From Meandrina meandrites (taxonomy: Eukaryota > Cnidaria > Anthozoa > Scleractinia > Meandrinidae), in the NCBI GenBank assembly GCA_963693305.1, contig OY855905.1, forward strand, positions 25,285,937-25,349,936: a stretch of DNA of 64,000 nt, in the 5' to 3' direction. The notes under the pieces were generated by a model. That model did no database searches, was not told the DNA's origin, and saw only the letters and a program-made list of their open reading frames with translations. Below are positions 59,501 to 64,000 of the stretch, one piece after another (the stretch's first letter is position 1; each line of letters opens with the position of its first letter). Both the position numbers and the translations under genes were made by a program.

Positions 59501-62240
59501 ACCAACATCTTTTCCCCTCTGCATTAAAGAGGGCATTGATAAATGGACTGGATTCTGGAAAAGACGTAAAAAGCCTTGTTCCAAGTTTGGGAAAAATTGA
59601 AAAGAAAAGTAGGTTTGGTTAAGGACGAAGAAACATCCATAAGGCCCGGTAATACGGGCAATATTTTTGTTCAACTTTTCCGGGAGCATTAGAGAGGTTA
59701 AGCATGACGTTTACGGCAAACGGCAAACGGCAAAAATCGATCTTTTGGTGTCTGATTTTAGCCGTTTGTCCAATTTAGGGAAATTGTTTGCATTTACTGT
59801 GATTAAGGGATTTTTTTCCTATTTTTCGACTGGCTTTATTTAAGTGCTAAAGAAAAAGTGAGCAAAATCAGAATTATTTTTGCCATTTGCCGTTTTCCGT
59901 AAACGTTATGCTTAACCTCTCTAATGTTGCATTGCAAGTTGAACGAGTTGTTACCCCCATTACTACCGCGTGCTCAACTTGTCTCCCAACAAATTTCGGT
60001 GTTGCAAATTGCAATGTTGCACAAAGTGGAACCGAGATCCACTTTTTGCAGCAATTTTTTTTCAACTTGCAACACAATTTTGTTGCGAGACAAGTTGAGC
60101 ACACGGTAGTAATACGAGCAACAACTAGTTCAACTTGCAATGCAAAAATGTTGCGAGACAAGTTGAACAAAAATGTTGCCCTTATTACCGGGCCTTGAAT
60201 CCTCGATGTTTCGTGTTAATTTGGGGATTACATAAAAAAGGTTTAGCCTGTCCCTTTGGCAGCATGTTGAAGCCCACAAAAATTCCAGAGAAACACACGC
60301 GTTTCAATGGAAATATTTATAATTATTTTGTTTTAATCAATAAATATATTTAAGTTAAAAAACGCTTTATTTTCAGATAACGTAAGTCAGTCGGTTACCA
60401 GTATTTTCTGTGCCAGTCAATTTGAAAACATACGTTTATTTATGTAAAGTGAATTAGTTATAGGAATGTTATTTACACATGGACATGGTGGTTATCTCAC
60501 GGCACTTTGCTTCACTTGGTATCGCCATATTCTAGTGTGCGTTTGTGATGCTTTGACTTCTCCAAAAATAATCTTGATATTAAAGATTTATTTCCGCCAC
60601 ATTCCAAATATGTTTAATGAAAGATACAGAGGAACCCCTGTTAAGCAGCCATCCTCGGGGAAATGGTAAGTGGCCACGTAATAGAGGTTGGCCGCTTAAT
60701 AGGGGCTCGTCAAAAATAAGCAAAACGCCTTTTAGAAAAGTTACGTTATTTTAATGCAAAAATAGCGTGAAAAGAAATCACAGAATCAGATTAAGAAGAC
60801 AAGAAACTTGCGTTTGAAAGATTTTCGTAGTGGTTACTTCCTATTTAAGACTATTGTGTCAGGGCTTGCTAAAGACAAGCCAATCAAACTTAGCTTATTG
60901 CATTCTTGCTGACCGCTAAATAAAGGTAAGAACAATAGAGGAACAGCCGAAAGGTCTTGGGCTTTGACTTCTCTAAGAATTAATTTTGACATTAAGTTTT
61001 GTCTCTTTATTCGTGAGAAAATCTCTTAAAAAAATGTGTAATCAATTTTTTGCAGAAAACTCTTTAATTTTCTGCTTCATCATCTCGATACTAACAAAAA
61101 ATGATGGTTTCTGTTATCCTCTTCCTGCAGCTTGTCCCGCTTGGTTACGCCACGTTTTCAAACGTCAAGCTGAAGGTGAGTCTTATTGTGAATATAATGT
61201 GAGTTTGGAATTGGTTTTCCTTGTTCAGGATAAGAATATATACTGTGCTATTTTAGTAACTTACGTCAACAACACTAAAATCAGTGGAAAATCGCGCGCA
61301 CATATCAGCGTAAAAGAAAACAATTTTGTCCCAAATGTGTCAACTGTCATGTCACAACTTTCGCGATTCCTTTGGGAAATTAAAATCGTAACAATAACAG
61401 GGTTTTTTGAAACCTGCCTTGCGTTGTGTTACGGATTAAGTCATTTCCATGGTTTATACTCTAAACGACCAATTAATCTCAACCAATGAGCGTTCGTCCG
61501 CATGTTACGTTCAGAGTAAGCACAGAAAACATCATAGTTCCTTTTTTGGATAAAACTTTCATAATGGTCATGTAACTAGATCCAACAAAAATAATCTGTT
61601 ACTACAAATGGACGCAAGTTTCTACAGTAAAACACAAATGCAACAACTCAGTATAGACCCAACTTACAACTGATTACTGTGAATGTCAATATTGAACTGT
61701 GCGTAAATGACCTAACGACACGTAACCTTAGTTTAAGATAGATAGATAGCAGACATGCAGACAAGTAGGTAGAAAGGCAGACAGGCAAGTAGGTAGGTAG
61801 GTAGGTAGGTAGGTAGGTAGGTAGGTAGGTAGGTAGGTAGGTAGGTAGGTAAAAAGGTGGGTACGTATGTATGTAGGCAGGCAGGTAGGTAGGTAGGTAG
61901 GTAGGTAGGTAGGTAGGTAGGTAGGTAGGTAGGTAGGTAGGTAGGTAGGTAGGTAGGTAGGTAGGGCGCGCTAAGGGCGCGCTACATTAGACTTAGATTA
62001 GAGATGTTTATTCTCAGGCTTCTCTCCTGCTTTAGGCAGGCAGGCAGGCAGGTAGGTAGGTAGGTAGGTAGGTAGGTAGGTAGGTAGGTAGGTAGGTAGG
62101 TAGGTAGGTAGGTAGGTAGGTAGGTAGGTAGATAGGTAGGAAGGTAGGTAGGTAGGGCGCGCTAAGGGCGCGCTACATTAGACTTAGATTAGAGATGTTT
62201 ATTCTCAGGCTTCTCTCCTGCTTTAGGAAAACGTCGTTGA
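20430..62240 (+). CDS. Gene 2: giant galaxin-like/VWC/pentraxin/C-type lectin protein (32 exons, about 4245 aa)
   Basis: Hand-built model; every intron is GT-AG and every phase matches, giving 12,738 coding bases including TGA. Approximate residues: 1-24 signal peptide; 25-217 unknown Cys-containing domain; 218-413 galaxin-like CC repeats; 414-482 VWC; 483-679 LamG-like; 680-2503 nine pentraxin domains; 2504-2638 C-type lectin; 2639-3731 large region starting with a LamG-like part; 3732-4245 C-terminal module shared with gene 1. Module-to-module introns are phase 1, introns splitting pentraxin domains are phase 2, and phase 0 occurs only around the 3.2-kb exon. The signal peptide and Cys content point to secretion; a hydrophobic stretch near residues 4085-4125 could attach it to membranes. 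Whether a single transcript covers all exons is not provable from DNA; alternative splicing of cassettes is possible. Confidence 0.8.
20594..20675. repeat. 38-bp-arm hairpin in intron 1 of gene 2
   Basis: Arms 20594-20631 and 20638-20675 are reverse complements with three mismatches. The core ctatttcctcgcgcgaaaaa pairs with its complement around the loop gcatgt. It looks like a short foldback element. Confidence 0.85.
20868..21446 (+). CDS. Gene 2 exon 2: unknown Cys-containing N-terminal domain
   Basis: Acceptor tttatttag ends at 20867; phase 1 in and out (donor gtaagc). The 192 codons encode an acidic start (DQEEDPDN), then GDAVLFAIN, an LACSQNDC pair, [31 protein letters not shown], an ENKFVVTGS strand and [13 protein letters not shown]. 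The alternating strand/turn pattern with repeated 'G..V.L' units resembles a beta-trefoil-like fold, but I do not recognise a named family. The whole domain sits in one phase 1-1 exon, so it is a shuffling-competent module. Confidence 0.85.
21744..21998 (+). CDS. Gene 2 exon 3: galaxin-like di-cysteine repeats, part 1
   Basis: Phase 1 in and out, donor gtaagt. Its 85 codons carry KC, CDRC, then CC pairs in [25 protein letters not shown] and ICCQG, spaced 10-20 residues apart. Tandem CC pairs with Tyr/Gly-rich spacers are the hallmark of galaxin, a secreted protein first described from coral skeletal matrix, and its relatives in other animals. Whether this protein is associated with calcification cannot be told from sequence. 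Confidence 0.85.
21999..22819. other. Gene 2 intron 3
   Basis: Sequence between the two galaxin-like exons. No further exon, repeat family or RNA gene is recognised. Confidence 0.6.
22820..23152 (+). CDS. Gene 2 exon 4: galaxin-like di-cysteine repeats, part 2
   Basis: Acceptor ttataaaag ends at 22819; phase 1 in and out. After an acidic linker ([11 protein letters not shown]) it continues the CC pattern: [33 protein letters not shown] and RCCEYG, ending KQC split across the intron. The segment CGSEPY occurs in both exons 3 and 4, so the two are internal duplicates. The donor gtaggt is weaker than average but gives the phase 1 exit that exon 5 needs. Confidence 0.85.
23631..23837 (+). CDS. 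Gene 2 exon 5: VWC domain
   Basis: Acceptor tttcctttcag ends at 23630; phase 1 in and out (a|gtaagt). The 69 codons match the von Willebrand factor type C pattern: C..C....G..F, then [24 protein letters not shown] and DECCPVFHC, which are ten cysteines in VWC order. VWC modules bind growth factors and matrix proteins in other extracellular proteins; a partner is not evident here. Confidence 0.9.
23995..24585 (+). CDS. Gene 2 exon 6: single-exon LamG/pentraxin-like domain
   Basis: Phase 1 in and out (cca a|gtaag). The 196-residue jelly-roll domain shows the strand motifs of the pentraxin units ([66 protein letters not shown]) but lacks their first cysteine pair (FWM instead of CLWM, HFLWIEW instead of HICVSW) and the EQDS calcium motif. 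It is not interrupted by an intron. It is probably a diverged or ancestral-type LamG domain rather than a functional Ca-binding pentraxin. Confidence 0.85.
24912..26043 (+). CDS. Gene 2 pentraxin unit 1 (exons 24912-25122 and 25646-26043)
   Basis: First exon phase 1 in, phase 2 out; second phase 2 in, phase 1 out, as in all nine units. The first half has FTVCLWM and the calcium-loop motif QDNE; the second has HFCVTWES, which fits the pentraxin signature H-x-C-x-[ST]-W-x-[ST], then [12 protein letters not shown] and the ending VYKWRDFL...PSPC. The two cysteines of the conserved pentraxin disulfide lie on different exons. The intron between the halves (25123-25645) shows no feature. Confidence 0.9.
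26383..28757 (+). CDS. Gene 2 pentraxin unit 2 (exons 26383-26593 and 28360-28757)
   Basis: Calcium-loop residues QDNE and [12 protein letters not shown] are present. The signature reads HICVTWEG, so its last position (Ser/Thr) is Gly. The second exon is preceded by a T-rich acceptor ending at 28359. The internal intron of 1.77 kb (26594-28359) has T-rich tracts around 26740-26900 and no recognised element. Confidence 0.9.
28850..30440 (-). mobile_element. Degenerate Penelope-like retroelement (reverse transcriptase and GIY-YIG endonuclease)
   Basis: Read on the minus strand, 30040-29990 gives [13 protein letters not shown], then YVDDTF (reverse transcriptase catalytic site) at about 29960-29940, [11 protein letters not shown] and TTVYRTP at about 29850-29790, and a GIY-YIG-type endonuclease segment ([20 protein letters not shown], about 29370-29310) ending at a TGA at 29080-29082. 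The order RT then GIY-YIG defines Penelope-like elements. Between MGSP and YVDD most of the usual spacing is missing, and frames shift at several places, so it is dead. Outer boundaries are approximate. Confidence 0.8.
30560..30739. mobile_element. 180-bp MITE with TA target duplication
   Basis: The termini caccttattctaaaatggcg and cgccattttggaataaggtg are inverted repeats with one mismatch over the first 21 bases. Similarity continues inward (ttttgtctacatgttaattg against caattaacatgaagacaaaa). TA at 30558-30559 and 30740-30741 flanks it, as for Tc1/mariner-type elements. It lies in the intron between pentraxin units 2 and 3. Confidence 0.8.
30887..32404 (+). CDS. Gene 2 pentraxin unit 3 (exons 30887-31094 and 32007-32404)
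   Basis: The signature HICASWES is intact; the second calcium motif is [12 protein letters not shown]. In the first half the QDNE motif has become DNND, so the usual first Asp is Asn. The final Cys is in KPSSCQ rather than PSPC. Its internal intron carries the SINE at 31534-31822. Confidence 0.9.
31534..31822 (-). mobile_element. tRNA-derived SINE with 13-bp target duplication
   Basis: Read on the minus strand from 31822, it begins with a tRNA-like head carrying a box A (tggcctaatggttagtgc) and a box B (gggttcgagccct), followed by a non-tRNA body. The direct repeat caggctagggttg at 31521-31533 and 31823-31835 is the target duplication. It sits in an intron of gene 2 in the opposite orientation. 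It lacks a tRNA-like CCA-type end, so it is not a working tRNA gene. Confidence 0.85.
32497..32560. repeat. ATC/ATA trinucleotide microsatellite
   Basis: A run of catcat and cataat units in the intron between pentraxin units 3 and 4, with about ten perfect atc units at its right end. Confidence 0.9.
32858..34623 (+). CDS. Gene 2 pentraxin unit 4 (exons 32858-33065 and 34220-34623)
   Basis: First half keeps DNELLIFY (SDNE before it). The signature reads HICVSWEK, with Lys in place of the final Ser/Thr. The calcium motif is [12 protein letters not shown], and an extra Cys occurs in YKDCHLKQ, which could be unpaired or pair elsewhere. The unit is two codons longer than unit 1 and ends [11 protein letters not shown]. 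The internal intron holds the inverted repeat at 33362-33506. Confidence 0.9.
33362..33506. repeat. Inverted repeat with 58-bp arms
   Basis: Arms 33362-33419 and 33449-33506 are reverse complements with few mismatches (aaccaaacg at the inner edge, tgctattt/aaatagca at the outer edge) and a 29-base loop. It is a foldback element in the internal intron of pentraxin unit 4. Confidence 0.85.
35082..36247 (+). CDS. Gene 2 pentraxin unit 5 (exons 35082-35292 and 35847-36247)
   Basis: Signature HICATWES intact; calcium motif [12 protein letters not shown]. The first half has ENNELLIYY, so the first Asp of the usual QDNE is Asn. The bases after its first exon (gttttgtagatattacaata) resemble those after the first exons of units 3 and 7, so intron sequence was duplicated with the cassette. 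Confidence 0.9.
36815..38070 (+). CDS. Gene 2 pentraxin unit 6 (exons 36815-37022 and 37673-38070)
   Basis: QDNE, signature HICASWES and the motif [12 protein letters not shown] (the form seen in classical pentraxins) are all present, so this unit keeps the canonical calcium residues. An extra Cys in EGCPFSYA in the first half is unique to this unit. It ends [10 protein letters not shown]. Confidence 0.9.
38071..40584. other. Gene 2 intron between pentraxin units 6 and 7
   Basis: Apart from the TTAA-flanked element at 38605-39281, no exon or RNA gene is recognised. Short open frames near 39530-39715 and 39981-40169 have no domain and no conserved counterpart. Confidence 0.55.
38605..39281. 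mobile_element. 677-bp MITE flanked by TTAA
   Basis: The ends gccaatgatacaccgttcaa and ttgaaccgtgtatcattggc are inverted repeats and are flanked by TTAA at 38601-38604 and 39282-39285, as for piggyBac-type insertions. The interior is filled with caacaaatgttga-like short inverted motifs, and a second internal copy of the end sequence (ggcttaagccaatcg) lies at about 38794-38808. No transposase is coded. Confidence 0.75.
40585..41567 (+). CDS. Gene 2 pentraxin unit 7 (exons 40585-40792 and 41170-41567), degenerate signature
   Basis: QDNE and [12 protein letters not shown] are kept, but the pentraxin signature reads HICVSRVR: the otherwise invariant Trp is Arg and the last position is also changed. 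The cysteine pair is still present. All splice sites and the frame are intact, so this is divergence and not decay of the exon. Confidence 0.9.
42092..44039 (+). CDS. Gene 2 pentraxin unit 8 (exons 42092-42302 and 43639-44039)
   Basis: Signature HICVSWES and motif [12 protein letters not shown] are canonical, but the first-half motif QDNE has become QHNE (HNEIIIEY), losing the first Asp. FTVCFWM replaces FTVCLWM. The internal intron (42303-43638) has a patch at about 42318-42480 with repeated gagagtt/ctctcat motifs in both orientations; nothing else is recognised. Confidence 0.9.
44052..45874. mobile_element. 1.8-kb giant palindrome / foldback element
   Basis: The left arm (about 44052-44868) and right arm (about 45058-45874) are near-identical reverse complements of some 817 bases, separated by a spacer of about 190 bases. 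The outer ends read ttaaggtggctcgactgggt and its complement. TTAA is the outermost sequence on both sides. Each arm holds an intact 102-codon open frame (44494-44802 minus, 45124-45432 plus) differing at about seven residues; neither shows a domain I know. It starts 13 bases after the exon of pentraxin unit 8. Confidence 0.85.
45875..48653. other. Rest of the intron before pentraxin unit 9
   Basis: No exon is recognised. Besides the hairpin at 47683-47850 there are short palindromes, for example at about 46254-46283 (gagggagacgtctccctc) and at about 47110-47155 (ctgattggtt ... aaccaatcag). A cgctcgacgacttcgctcg-type patch at about 48450-48540 looks like a repeat fragment. Confidence 0.55.
47683..47850. 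repeat. Foldback hairpin with arms of about 75 bp
   Basis: Arms 47683-47760 and 47775-47850 are reverse complements with a few mismatches (aaaatgac, gggaatattgtttatttgc, gtagtgtcatttgcggccc and their complements) around a gcgcttcgcgc loop. It is an intronic MITE-like element. Confidence 0.85.
48654..49647 (+). CDS. Gene 2 pentraxin unit 9 (exons 48654-48867 and 49262-49647)
   Basis: The last unit is the shortest overall (200 codons). It keeps EDNELLLYY and [12 protein letters not shown]; the signature reads HICVSWEN with Asn at the last position. The second half lacks a few residues before the penultimate cysteine (VKSSKSC where others have IKEMSKSC) and after it ([11 protein letters not shown]). 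It ends [11 protein letters not shown] and joins in phase 1 to the lectin exon. Confidence 0.9.
49648..50878. other. Intron between the last pentraxin and the C-type lectin exon
   Basis: AT-rich sequence with no recognised exon or transposon. Confidence 0.6.
50879..51283 (+). CDS. Gene 2 C-type lectin domain exon
   Basis: Acceptor cacctaaaag ends at 50878; phase 1 in and out (g|gtaaga). The 134 residues have the C-type lectin layout: [71 protein letters not shown] and a final FTC. The EPN triplet is the calcium/sugar-binding motif associated with mannose-type ligands. The usual WND is WID, so one ligand residue differs. About 14 extra residues lie between the last two cysteines. It is a whole domain in one symmetric exon. 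Confidence 0.93.
51284..52101. other. Intron after the C-type lectin exon
   Basis: No recognised exon, repeat or RNA gene. The open frame that continues from the lectin exon past 51283 is read-through of the strong gtaaga donor. Confidence 0.6.
52102..52142 (+). CDS. Gene 2 short linker exon (41 nt)
   Basis: Phase 1 in (acceptor gcattgtag), phase 0 out (aaa|gtaggt). It encodes [13 protein letters not shown] after a split Gly. It is the only exon that converts phase 1 of the modular part to phase 0 of the long exon that follows, which is why I include it despite its size. A donor four bases further on would give the wrong phase. Confidence 0.65.
52407..55643 (+). CDS. Gene 2 long exon: LamG-like domain plus large region of unknown fold
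   Basis: One open exon of 1079 codons, phase 0 at both ends (acceptor gaactag; donor cag|gtttgt). Exon residues about 100-280 look like a LamG/concanavalin-type jelly roll: [50 protein letters not shown]. After it come repeated strand-rich segments ([27 protein letters not shown]) that may be propeller-like. Then there is a Pro/Ser-rich linker at about residue 690, a compact region rich in Phe/Pro, and a helical last part ([20 protein letters not shown]). I recognise no named family beyond the LamG-like part. Confidence 0.85.
55644..56607. other. Gene 2 intron before the C-terminal module
   Basis: AT-rich, with a poly(C) run at about 56391-56404 followed by tcccacccccaca. No exon is recognised. 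Confidence 0.6.
56608..57703 (+). CDS. Gene 2 exon 28: helical/hydrophobic C-terminal module, part 1
   Basis: Acceptor tctttcacag ends at 56607; phase 0 in, phase 1 out (g|gtaagt). 365 codons, the counterpart of 815-1892. It starts [20 protein letters not shown], continues through a Lys/Glu-rich helical part, then Gly-rich hydrophobic runs ([45 protein letters not shown]) and ends [12 protein letters not shown]. Compared with gene 1 it has an extra [20 protein letters not shown] insertion near residue 255. The pattern of soluble helices with buried Gly/Ala hairpins is seen in membrane-inserting proteins, but that is inference. Confidence 0.88.
57704..58741. other. Gene 2 intron 28
   Basis: No exon is recognised. 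A short inverted motif (gttactcg/cgagtaac, actcgtgtgg/ccacacgagt) spans about 58580-58670. Confidence 0.55.
58742..58949 (+). CDS. Gene 2 exon 29: Gly/Ala hydrophobic helix plus charged tail
   Basis: Counterpart of 2056-2263 with the same length (208 nt) and phases (1 in, 2 out). It encodes [20 protein letters not shown], then [17 protein letters not shown] and CSWGKG. The stop codon visible directly after GFL is part of the ct|gtaagt donor. Together with the end of exon 28 it forms an almost uncharged stretch of about 45 residues. Confidence 0.88.
59427..59608 (+). CDS. Gene 2 exon 30: CxxC segment with basic helix
   Basis: Counterpart of 4089-4270, same 182-nt length and phases (2 in, 1 out). 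It encodes [19 protein letters not shown], then a basic helix and [16 protein letters not shown], ending KIEKK. The nucleotide sequence is nearly identical to gene 1 over the middle, and the frame avoids the stops of the other two frames in both copies. Confidence 0.85.
59641..60196. mobile_element. MITE-like element with nested inverted repeats
   Basis: The outer ends aaggcccggtaatacgggca (59641) and ttattaccgggcctt (ending 60196) are inverted repeats and extend inward to ttgttcaact/agttgaacaa. A second pair lies inside (gtttacggcaaacgg near 59710, ccgtttt..cgtaaac near 59890). A third pair (gcattgcaagttgaac near 59930, gttcaacttgcaatgc near 60130) shows a second element inserted or duplicated within. 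It starts 32 bases after exon 30. No protein is coded. Confidence 0.75.
60197..61130. other. Gene 2 intron 30, right part
   Basis: A patch at about 60635-60710 with ggaacccctgttaagcagcc and gccgcttaataggggctcg in opposite orientation looks like part of a repeat. No exon is recognised before the acceptor at 61130. Confidence 0.5.
61131..61175 (+). CDS. Gene 2 micro-exon 31 (45 nt)
   Basis: Acceptor cttcctgcag ends at 61130; phase 1 in and out (g|gtgagt). It encodes [14 protein letters not shown] after a split Thr. Counterpart of 4876-4914, with two additional codons gained by use of a donor six bases further on. Confidence 0.75.
61770..62155. repeat. GTAG tetranucleotide array with an embedded duplicated segment
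   Basis: Long runs of the gtag unit, with some gcag variants, fill 61787-61963 and 62041-62155. They are split by a segment (about 61964-62036) that recurs almost exactly at about 62154-62226 directly before the last coding exon. The array is probably unstable. Confidence 0.95.
62227..62240 (+). CDS. Gene 2 terminal coding exon with stop
   Basis: Acceptor ctgctttag ends at 62226; phase 1 entry gives Gly-Lys-Arg-Arg and TGA at 62238-62240. Gene 1 ends the same way apart from one Lys/Arg change. The alternative phase 0 frame stays open longer (to about 62382), but the upstream exons do not deliver phase 0. Confidence 0.6.
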
Positions 62241-64000
62241 GATTACACGGAAACACACGGAAACTGCAAACACACCCAAGAAGGCCACTATCAACAAAGC
62301 AAACAGTATTTACAGCAATCATTATAAGCTAGCGTTCCTGGTTATCTCACATAAAGTACAAGCTTTAAACTACAGTCCTTGAATCGCTAAGCATTTCTCC
62401 TGCAATTTAGGAAATGCAATTGCCTATTTTTCATTTTCCACATGATCTAATAGAACGCACCAAAAAACAATTCTAGGTAAAGTTTAAAAATCGCAATTAC
62501 AGTACAAACATACAGCATAATGTTACCCTTATTTTAATGCTTAGATGTATATACCTGTTAGAAATAACGGCTTACATCTACTAGCTGTTCACATTCATGT
62601 ATATAGTTGAAATGTGAAAACAACGCATAATCACATTATGCGCCCTCAACTAGAATGCGTACGATTCAGAGAATATAAACCTCATACAGTGTGTGACCCA
62701 CACTTCAACCGGAAATGACGCAATAGACCGATCCTTTCAAAAATAACCAGAATTGGTGCAACTTCCTATTGATTAATCTTCGCTTGTTTTTTCTTCGCGA
62801 GTTATGGTGGAAACCTCTTGTGCAAGTTCCATTGACCTTTTGAGGAACTCGTGTTCAAAAAAAATAAACAGAAATATTTAGTTTTCAGTTTAGTTTATAT
62901 AGTCAATTCCCAGATAGGATAGTATGTCTGGTGTGACACCGTTCATTTCACGCATTTTATTCTCAACATAAACGGTGACGCAAGCGAAAAGAGGAATACT
63001 CAGTATAAACATGCAATTGGAATCGAAGCACCAAAAATTAACGAGTATCACTGAGAAAAATACACCTACCTTTGTGTCATCTGGAAATAAACTTTTAGAA
63101 CAGGAACACCTTGATCCATGACTATAAAAGAGATATTTTAATAAATCTTGGTAAGTAACCATTTAAAAAAATTAAAAGGGCAAAGAGTTCGGATTTCGAG
63201 CTGGCTGAAATTAGGGCCATACACTGTCGAGACTATATATTCTGTTAGATATTCAGGTTATTTATGAGTTAGAGACTGTTGTGAGTGTTTTGTTTACAAA
63301 TACACGCACGCGCTGGCTGCACAATGAACGAGAAATTTTCAATACTGCACGAGGCGTAGCCGAGTGCAGTATTGAAAATTTCGAGTTCATTGTGCTGCCA
63401 GCAAGTGCGTGTATTTGTAAACAAAACACGAACTAACAGCCTCTAACCCTTTTAATATACAATCTGAGTACACTGCACGCAATACACAATTTCGCGAACT
63501 TTGAACAAGAATTTTTAATAAATAGAATAAGAATTCAGTTCTAGCTAATAAGTAGCACAAAATTATATTAGCGTAGTTTAAGAATATAGAAATTACAAAG
63601 CTAAATTAAATATAAGTGAGGCTTAAAATCATTCACAAAATCGTTCAAAGTTCATATTTGTTCTTCCACTATTTCTGCAAATCTGTCAGCTGAAGCCATT
63701 GTCAATAATGCACGATTTTTATGCGTTATTGTCAATAACGCACTGTCGGAGTTTGCTGACGACAGGTAAAGTAAGATCACGTGTTCGATTTTAACCAATC
63801 GCGCGCGTGGATTTTGGACAGTGAACGAAGATTGTATATTAAACAATGATAATTAAGCTTCATAAACTAATAAACCCACAATACACTGTAAGGAAAAACA
63901 TGACTGCTGAACATTTTACTGCACCTAGCACAGCCAATAGGTACATACTAGTTATGCAACGCTTTCGATTGTTATATCCCACGAGTCACTTGTATTTTCT
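62241..64000. other. Downstream of gene 2
   Basis: 3' UTR and then non-coding sequence. An aataaa occurs at about 62863 but is far from the stop. Apart from the foldback element at 63268-63447, a ttattgtcaataa-type motif repeated in both orientations lies near 63700-63740. No further gene is seen before the window ends. Confidence 0.5.
63268..63447. repeat. Foldback MITE with arms of about 85 bp
   Basis: Arms run inward from gttagagactgtt (63268) and from its counterpart aacagcctctaac (ending 63447). They share tgttttgtttacaaatacac and tcaatactgcac with their complements, and the loop gaggcgtagccga is short. Typical foldback structure; no target duplication could be fixed. Confidence 0.85.

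Overview
The window is eukaryotic: genes are cut into many small exons joined by GT-AG introns, the AT-rich non-coding sequence is full of transposon remnants, and the coded proteins are animal extracellular modules (galaxin-like di-cysteine repeats, VWC, laminin-G/pentraxin, C-type lectin). The best guess is an anthozoan cnidarian such as a coral or sea anemone. The galaxin-like module and the Penelope-like and LINE debris fit this, but no species marker is present and the assignment is an inference.

Layout, all host genes on the + strand. (1) 815-6518: the last five exons of a gene (gene 1) that enters from the left. They encode a hydrophobic, Gly/Ala-rich C-terminal module. (2) 6519-20429: intergenic DNA with a hairpin element, a TA-flanked MITE, a 5'-truncated LINE (about 11362-14012) carrying its own nested MITE, and long stretches without visible genes. 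(3) 20430-62240: gene 2, which I assembled by hand as 32 exons over 41.8 kb, all introns GT-AG and all phases matching, encoding about 4245 residues. The order is signal peptide; unknown Cys-containing domain; two exons of galaxin-like CC repeats; VWC; a single-exon LamG-like domain; nine tandem pentraxin domains, each from a two-exon cassette; a C-type lectin domain with an EPN motif; one 3.2-kb exon with a LamG-like part and a large unknown part; and the same C-terminal module as gene 1. (4) 62241-64000: downstream sequence with a foldback element.

Genes 1 and 2 are tandem paralogues in the same orientation. The shared part keeps the same five exons, intron phases and stop position. The introns of gene 2 hold a degenerate Penelope-like element (minus strand), a tRNA-derived SINE with a clear target-site duplication, several MITEs, a 1.8-kb near-perfect palindrome, and a GTAG tetranucleotide array that has captured a duplicated splice acceptor.

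The gene 2 product looks like a very large secreted (or, through its C-terminal hydrophobic stretch, membrane-associated) multivalent lectin. It would combine Ca-dependent pentraxin and C-type lectin recognition modules with a galaxin-like matrix module. Function (innate recognition, adhesion, matrix) is inference from domains only.
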